NCBI GenBank assembly: GCA_965153355.1
Contig: OZ231126.1
Coordinates: 1,674,001-1,738,000 of the forward strand
From: Flaccisagitta enflata
Lineage: Eukaryota > Chaetognatha > Sagittoidea > Aphragmophora
Direction: 5' to 3'
Length of the DNA: 64,000 nucleotides
Shown here: piece after piece, positions 59,276 to 64,000 of the stretch
Numbering within the stretch: the first letter of the stretch is position 1
Layout of the letters: each line of letters begins with the position of its first letter
Made by a program: the position numbers and the translations under genes
Notes under the pieces: generated by a model
What the model saw: only the letters and a program-made list of their open reading frames with translations
What the model was told of the DNA's origin: nothing
The model's database searches: none

Positions 59276-60425
59276 ATGACCAAAAATGACCAAAATGACC
59301 AAAATGACCAAAAATGACCAAAAATGACCAAAAATGACCAAAATGACCAAAAGTGACCAAAAATGACCAAAAATGACCAAAATGACCAAAAATGACCAAA
59401 AATGATCAAAATTCATCAAAAATGACCATTAATGACCAACAAGGTCATTAGACCTGAGTCGCGTGCGTCGGCACTTTAAAAAAAGTCAGGCAGACAGACA
59501 GACAAACAATTCTTTTTTCAAAAAGACATTTTAAACAGCTTTTTACCACTCCAAACTTCTTCTCCTCATCCTAAAGACGTTTAAAATGCGATAAAAAACC
59601 TTTAAAACGACTTTGTGACGGACCGACCGACGGACGGACGGACGGACGGACGGACCGACGGACGGACCGAAAAGTGACTTATAGAGTCGCGTAGCACGCG
59701 ACTAAAAATGACCAAAATGACCAAAAGTGACCAAAAATGACCAAAAATGACCAAAAATGACCAAAAATGACCAAAATGACCAAAAATGACCAAAAATGAC
59801 CAAAAATGACCAAAATGACCAAAAATGATCAAAATTCATCAAAAATGACCATTAATGACAAAAAAATGATCAAAATTCATCAAAAATGACCATTAATGAC
59901 AAAAAATGACCAAAAATGACTAAAAATGACCAAAAGTGATCAAAAATGACAAAAAATGACCAAAATGACCAAAAATGACTAAAAATGACCAAAAATGACC
60001 AAAAATGATTAAAATGTCTAAAAATGACCAAAATGACCAAAATCACCAAAATGACCAAAAATGATCGAAATGACCAAAAATGACCAAAAATGATCAATAT
60101 GACCAAAAGTGACAGAAAATGATCAAAAATGATCAAAAATGATCAAAAATGATCAAAAATGATCAAAAATGACCAAAAATGACCAAAATTACCCAAAATT
60201 ACCTAAAATTACCCAAAATTACCAAAATGACCAAAAATAACCAAAAATGACCAAAAATGACCAAAAAGGATCAAAAAGGACCAAAAATGACCAAAAATGA
60301 TCAAAAATGATCAAGAATGACCAAATTTGACCAAAATGACCAAAATGACCAAAATGACCAAAATGACCAAAAATGACCAAAAATGACCAAAAATGACTAA
60401 AAGCAACCAATTATTCCCAAAAACA
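59276..60425. repeat. Satellite array of AAAATGACC units
   Basis: About 8-9-bp units (AAAAATGACC/AAAATGACC) are interrupted by a type C element at 59438-59708. A longer segment (GATCAAAATTCATCAAAAAT) recurs at about 59404, 59826 and 59869, showing higher-order duplication. Confidence 0.9.
59438..59708 (+). mobile_element. GCGAC-end family element, type C, inserted in the satellite
   Basis: It starts AACAAGGTCATTAGACCTGA, with AGTCGCGTGCGTCGGCACTT, a poly-A segment, CAGGCAGACAGACAGACAAA, GACGGACG repeats, and the end GAGTCGCGTAGCACGCGACT. AAAATGACC repeats lie on both sides. The 5' AGTCGCGTGC exactly matches the reverse complement of the 3' end. Confidence 0.85.
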
Positions 60426-60560
60426 ACAAAAAAATGACTCAAAATAACTCCAGACGACCCAAAAAGACTCAAAAAAGCAAAGTGTTACCGACGGACCGAC
60501 GGACCGACCGACCGACCGACCGACGGAGCGGGTTGTAGAGTCGCGTGCACGCGACTAAAA
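60426..60560 (+). mobile_element. GCGAC-end family 3' terminus adjoining the satellite
   Basis: GTTACCGACGGACCGACGGA repeats lead to TAGAGTCGCGTGCACGCGAC and TAAAAAA. There is no separate 5' end nearby; the AAAATGACC array may be the interior of this element. Confidence 0.65.
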
Positions 60561-60639
60561 AATGTTTTACTTAATATAAAGCTACCCGTCAGTTCTCTTG
60601 ATTCCTTTGTTGTCTCTCTTTCGTTTCTCTTACTTGTTA

Positions 60640-60717
60640 ATCCTCTTTCTCTCTCTTTTTCCTTTTCTCTCTTTCTCTTTCTCTCTTTCTCTCTTTCTCT
60701 CTTTCTCTCTTTCTCTC

Positions 60718-60782
<65 letters not shown>
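60640..60782. repeat. (CTCTTT)n and (CT)n microsatellite
   Basis: CTCTCTTT units pass into a pure CT tract of about 50 bases. Confidence 0.95.
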
Positions 60783-61551
60783 AACGCTCCCGCTTACCAC
60801 TGGCAAAGAAAAATTCATCTACCGAGTATAACGAAGTACCCACTCATCAAATAGAGCCAAGCTAAATCTCCGGGAGTTGCAGAGGATGTAAGGGACATCC
60901 CCAATTACTTTATATAACTTTATAAAGCGGCGTCCCCTGAAACGCGAGGAGAGGCGTAGAGAACACCCAAAAGCGGTGTGTTGCGCGGAAATGACAAGTA
61001 TCGTTTTCATGTATCGGATTCAAATCGCGCGAATTCTAAGTATCGATTTATGTATCAAATAAAAAAAAGTCTTCTGCTCCACTTTTGATACATTTTTGAT
61101 ACTTGGAATACGCGCAGGTACAAAAAAGGTACAAACTCTCCGATACTTAGGTAATATATTTTCTTAAAGGAGACTAGGTCGTGTGGCGGTTCTGTTAGAC
61201 TGGGGTTGTACTGTAGTTTCTTCAGAAAATTATGATTAGCCTAAAGCAAAAAGCTGTCCATAACCAAATGATTCGTCGGCTCTTCAATCAGTTAAGATAT
61301 TTTCTGTAAGATCTTCATAGATTACCATTATCATATTTTGAATCAAAAGTGATTATTTAAGTTTTAGTGCCTTGCTATGTGGATATTATCAATCACTAGA
61401 CACGTTAAAAATAACTTTCAACAACGAGAATTATCTTTGCCTTAGAATATACTGCGAGAGTGTCACTCCTCACTGTTGCGAGGCAGCATCACCATTCACC
61501 AGCCTATCACAAAAAGGCTAACTAGTCTGCGAAAAAAAGAAAATATTGTAT
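60783..61551. other. No gene recognised; reverse copy of the 29255-29440 repeat at 61010-61210
   Basis: TTTTTGATACTTGGAATACGC and CTCCGATACTTA at about 61085-61150 are the reverse of 29290-29430. The remainder lies just inside the XKR intron and is unassigned. Confidence 0.45.
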
Positions 61552-61559
61552 AAAAACCT
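61552..61559 (-). other. Proposed splice donor of XKR exon 1
   Basis: The minus strand reads GCTAG/GTTTTTA; the exon ends at 61558 after two bases of a codon. GT is followed by T-rich bases, a weak match to the usual donor, but it is the only nearby GT giving the phase required by exon 2. Confidence 0.55.
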
Positions 61560-61970
61560 AGCAATGTCGTCCTGTGTTCTAATGTTGTTGTCGTTGTCGT
61601 TGCGAATGACAAAAATGGCGCCGTATATATTGACAATGACAGGTCCAAGCAAAATTAGCGAGCAGATAAGAAGAAGAACTCGAATGGACTTTGGTAGCCA
61701 AGTCAGACGAGCGTCGCCGCGACGAAGGAAATACGCGACCAGGAGGAATTGGGTCAAACCGCCGAGTAAGATCCAAACCGTTGTTACAATGGCAAAGCCA
61801 GAGTTCTCGTCAGAACTGAGGCCGTTTGATGTTTCATACGGCCAGCCCCGGACAATTCTGCTGCTATTCCAGTACTCATGAGCAAGTGAGATGTCGGTGC
61901 CGATGTCGACCAACGTGAAAGCGGCACCGGCACCGAATGTCAAAATGGCCATCAACGTTCCAAACGCCAT
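61558..61970 (-). CDS. XK-related (XKR) membrane protein, exon 1 (N-terminus)
   Basis: This exon encodes 137 residues plus two bases of an Arg codon. The ATG (61970-61968, with G at +4) opens directly into a first membrane segment (about residues 5-25) followed by VDIGTDISLAHEYW (21-34), the N-terminal signature of XKR proteins. Further hydrophobic segments lie at about 58-83 and 97-121. The encoded end IRTQDDIAR joins to LKVVISLLKMCEVALESVPQ of exon 2, as expected for the family, where a charged stretch precedes the ESxPQL helix. Reading on past the donor adds only FLYNIFFFSQTS before a stop. Upstream lies a simple repeat; no promoter motif was identified. A separate truncated paralogue is the alternative to a shared gene. 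Confidence 0.8.
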
Positions 61971-61994
61971 CGTGGGAAGCGATTTGATAGGTTA

Positions 61995-62200
61995 TTTTGT
62001 TTGTTTTTGTTTTTGTTTTTGTTTTTGTTTTTGTGTTTGTTTTTGTGTTTTTGTTTTTGTTTTTGTTTTTGTTTTTGTTTTTGTTTTTGTTTTTGTTTTT
62101 GTTTTTGTTTTTGTTTTTCTTTTTGTTTTTGTTTTTGTTTGTGTTTGTGTTTTTGCTTTTGTTTTTGTTTTTTTTGTTTCTTTTTTATTTGTCCCTTCCT
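61995..62200. repeat. (GTTTTT)n microsatellite
   Basis: About 30 units of GTTTTT with rare variants lie 25 bases upstream of the XKR start codon. On the gene's sense strand it reads (AAAAAC)n. Confidence 0.95.
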
Positions 62201-62299
62201 GTATCTTTTCTTTTACTGTTCTTCGTCGTAACCTCACCCGATTTGTAGAGATATGTTTCAAGGCGTGACTTATGTCCGGCAATGTGTAGTTCTACGAGG

Positions 62300-62530
62300 C
62301 TCAATATATTTACCGAATTGAAGGCCTCGTGATTGCGTCTGGCTTGTAAGGATGTGTTCCCACTAATGAAAATAATCGTAAAAGCATTTTCCACTGATGA
62401 AAACAATCTTAAAGGCGTGTTTCCACTGATGAAGGCCTCGTGATTGCGTCTGGCTTGAAAGGGCAAGTTCCCACTGATGACAGTCATAACGCCATAAGGG
62501 CATGTTCCCACTGATGACAGCAATCACGAT
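62300..62530. repeat. Minisatellite with CCACTGATGA units
   Basis: Units such as TTCCCACTGATGA, GAAGGCCTCGTGATTGCGTC and AAAACAATCTTAAAGGC recur four to five times with a spacing of about 40-60 bases. Confidence 0.7.
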
Positions 62531-62589
62531 CATTCCCATTAATCGTGTTACAGCATTTACACAAGTGCATATGAAATCAACCAACCCCA

Positions 62590-62770
62590 AGTAAGAATAA
62601 GTAGAGTGAGTGAGCCCATCAATGGAGTGAGTAAGCGAAGCCGTGTGGAGTGAAAGAACAGAACGAGTAAGCCCATTAACAGAATGAGCAAGCAAAGCGG
62701 TGCGGAGTGAGAGAACATGGTGAGCAATGCCAGCGAAACAAACTTAGCGAGCGACCGAGCAAGCCTATAT
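62590..62770. repeat. Degenerate GAGTGAGTAAGCGAAGC repeat
   Basis: Units of GAGTGAGTAAGCGAAGCCGT type are repeated with drift. A similar composition occurs at 10590-10690. Confidence 0.6.
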
Positions 62771-62826
62771 ATAAACTTTAGAAAACAGGCCCTAATTGGT
62801 TCTGCAGTGCGACTAAAGAAAAAATA

Positions 62827-62977
62827 AACAAGGCCGGATACACGGCCATCAGTTGCGGACGGGTGGGTGGGCAGGGGCGGAAATGCGCATTTTTCCACTT
62901 TTCAACTCGTTGACACCGACGGACCGACGGACGGACGGACAAAGGCTCTTATAGAGTTGCGTGTCCGCAACTTAAAA
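62827..62977 (+). mobile_element. GCGAC-end family element, A/B hybrid
   Basis: It starts like type A (AACAAGGCCGGATACACGGC) but has the type B 5' motif AGTTGCGGACGGGTGGGTGG and ends GAGTTGCGTGTCCGCAACTT. The 5' AGTTGCGGAC is the exact reverse complement of the 3' GTCCGCAACT. Confidence 0.8.
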
Positions 62978-63057
62978 CAATTTTCATTCTGATTTTACAT
63001 GGTTTAAATTCAACAAATCAAATTGTTATTTAAAAGCATATTAAAGAGCTTCAAAAA

Positions 63058-63372
63058 ATGAATGACTTGCCACCAGTCCCATTAAATTTGATCAATTCGT
63101 TTGGATTTTATGTTAAAATGAAGACAAATGTATCAAAGCATAAGTGGGAAAACAATAGGTTCTCTTTCATGGTTTTTTTTAGGACAAAATTTGCAAAAGA
63201 TGTTGTAATTTCTAAACGATTTGAGCTAGTAACTCCAGAAACAGCTCAAATGACAGATTTCTTGAAGGGCTTTCTGAATGTCATGGATTTTGATAGGTTT
63301 TTTCTTGATTTAAACCTTTTACAAATGACAAAACAAAGAGCTTTTATAACAAAAATAACTGAACTGACCTGA
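63058..63372 (+). CDS. Unrecognised 104-codon ORF
   Basis: An ATG-started ORF (MNDLPPVPLNLINSFGFYVK onward) ends ITELT just inside the leader of the downstream satellite. No domain, signal peptide or membrane segment was recognised. It could be a relic of a mobile element, or chance in AT-rich DNA. Confidence 0.2.
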   Translation: MNDLPPVPLNLINSFGFYVKMKTNVSKHKWENNRFSFMVFFRTKFAKDVVISKRFELVTPETAQMTDFLKGFLNVMDFDRFFLDLNLLQMTKQRAFITKITELT

Positions 63373-64000
63373 CTCCTTATTGTATCTTTTTATCGAAAAT
63401 CAGACTTAAACACAACCCAAAACAGACCCAAACCAGACTCAAACCAGACTCGAACCAGACTCAAACGAGACTCAAACCAGAATTAAACCAGACCGAAATC
63501 AGACCGAAATCAGACATAAACCAGACATAAACCAGACATAAACCAGACATAAACCAGATGTAAGCCAGACTCAAACCAGACTCAAACCAGACTCAAACAA
63601 GACTCAAACCAGACTCAAACCAGACTCAAACCAGACTCAAACCAGACTTAAACCAGACCGAAACCAGGCTCAAGCCAGGCTCAAACCAGGCTTAAACCCT
63701 AATCAAACCAGACTCAAACCAGACTCAAACCAGACTCAAACCAGAATTAAACCAGACCAAAACCAGACCAAAACCAGACCTAAATCAAATATAAACCAGA
63801 CAAAAACCAGACATAGACTAGACCGAAACCAGACCTAACCCAGCCCTAAACCAGACATAAATCAGACATGAACCAGTCTTGAACCAGACTTAAACCAGAC
63901 TTAAACCAGACGTAAACCAGACTTAAACCAGACTTAAACCAGACTTTAACCAGACTTAAACCATACTTAAACCAGACTTAAACCAGACTTAAACCAGACT
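63352..64000. repeat. Second copy of the CTCAAACCAGA satellite with its leader
   Basis: AATAACTGAACTGACCTGAC, the TGACTCCTTATTGTATCTTT leader and the 11-bp array repeat 57985 onward in the same orientation. It runs off the end of the window. Variant units occur in the same order as in the first copy (CAGGCTCAAACC block, ACATAAACC block), so the array was duplicated as a whole. Confidence 0.9.

Noticed and set aside
61526-61557. Possible tiny intron right after XKR exon 1 (acceptor-like TTTTTTTCGCAG 31 bases after the donor)
   Set aside because: The intron would be only about 31 bases and the joined frame reaches a stop after about ten codons, with no XKR similarity.

Overview
The window looks like nuclear DNA of a non-vertebrate animal; the species cannot be named from sequence alone. 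The evidence is an XK-related (XKR) membrane protein gene, a family known from animals, with at least two exons and a very long intron, set in DNA dominated by GA/CT, CA/GT and trinucleotide microsatellites, minisatellites and small non-coding transposons. There is no operon-like gene packing, and no bacterial, viral or organellar gene was recognised. A 10-base run of N (6870-6879) marks an assembly gap.

Only one host gene is well supported. It lies on the minus strand. Exon 1 (61970 down to 61558) encodes the start of an XKR protein. A second coding exon (25476 down to 23916) encodes the rest of the membrane domain plus an acidic tail of 35-residue repeats. The donor and acceptor have matching phase, so the two pieces can be read as one 657-residue protein interrupted by a 36,081-base intron. 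The tail repeats continue beyond the stop in another frame, so the C-terminus appears to have been cut short by a small deletion. One other ORF (43053-43538) resembles the C-terminal nuclease-like domain of retroelement proteins and is probably a relic inside the intron.

Layout: 1-6280, nested inverted repeats including a 4.7-kb TIR element with TA target duplication; 6280-14500, mostly unrecognised DNA with minisatellites and GA/CT/GTC tracts; 14520-15118, a short relative of the 4.7-kb element; 15300-23250, microsatellites, fold-back repeats and a pogo-like MITE; 23610-25476, XKR exon 2 and its decayed tail; 25621-61557, the intron, filled with fold-back elements, purine tracts and many copies of one short element family; 57985-60560 and 63352 to the end, satellite arrays; 61558-61970, XKR exon 1; 62000-62800, upstream simple repeats.

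The most striking non-gene signal is a family of short elements here called the GCGAC-end family (types A to D, about 20 copies or fragments). They share an AACAAGG start, a motif near the 5' end, a GAC-rich stretch and a 3' hairpin, but carry different interiors, including whole minisatellites. The 5' motif is the reverse complement of the 3' terminal motif and the two change together between subtypes. This architecture resembles Helentron-associated non-autonomous elements, but that assignment is inference.
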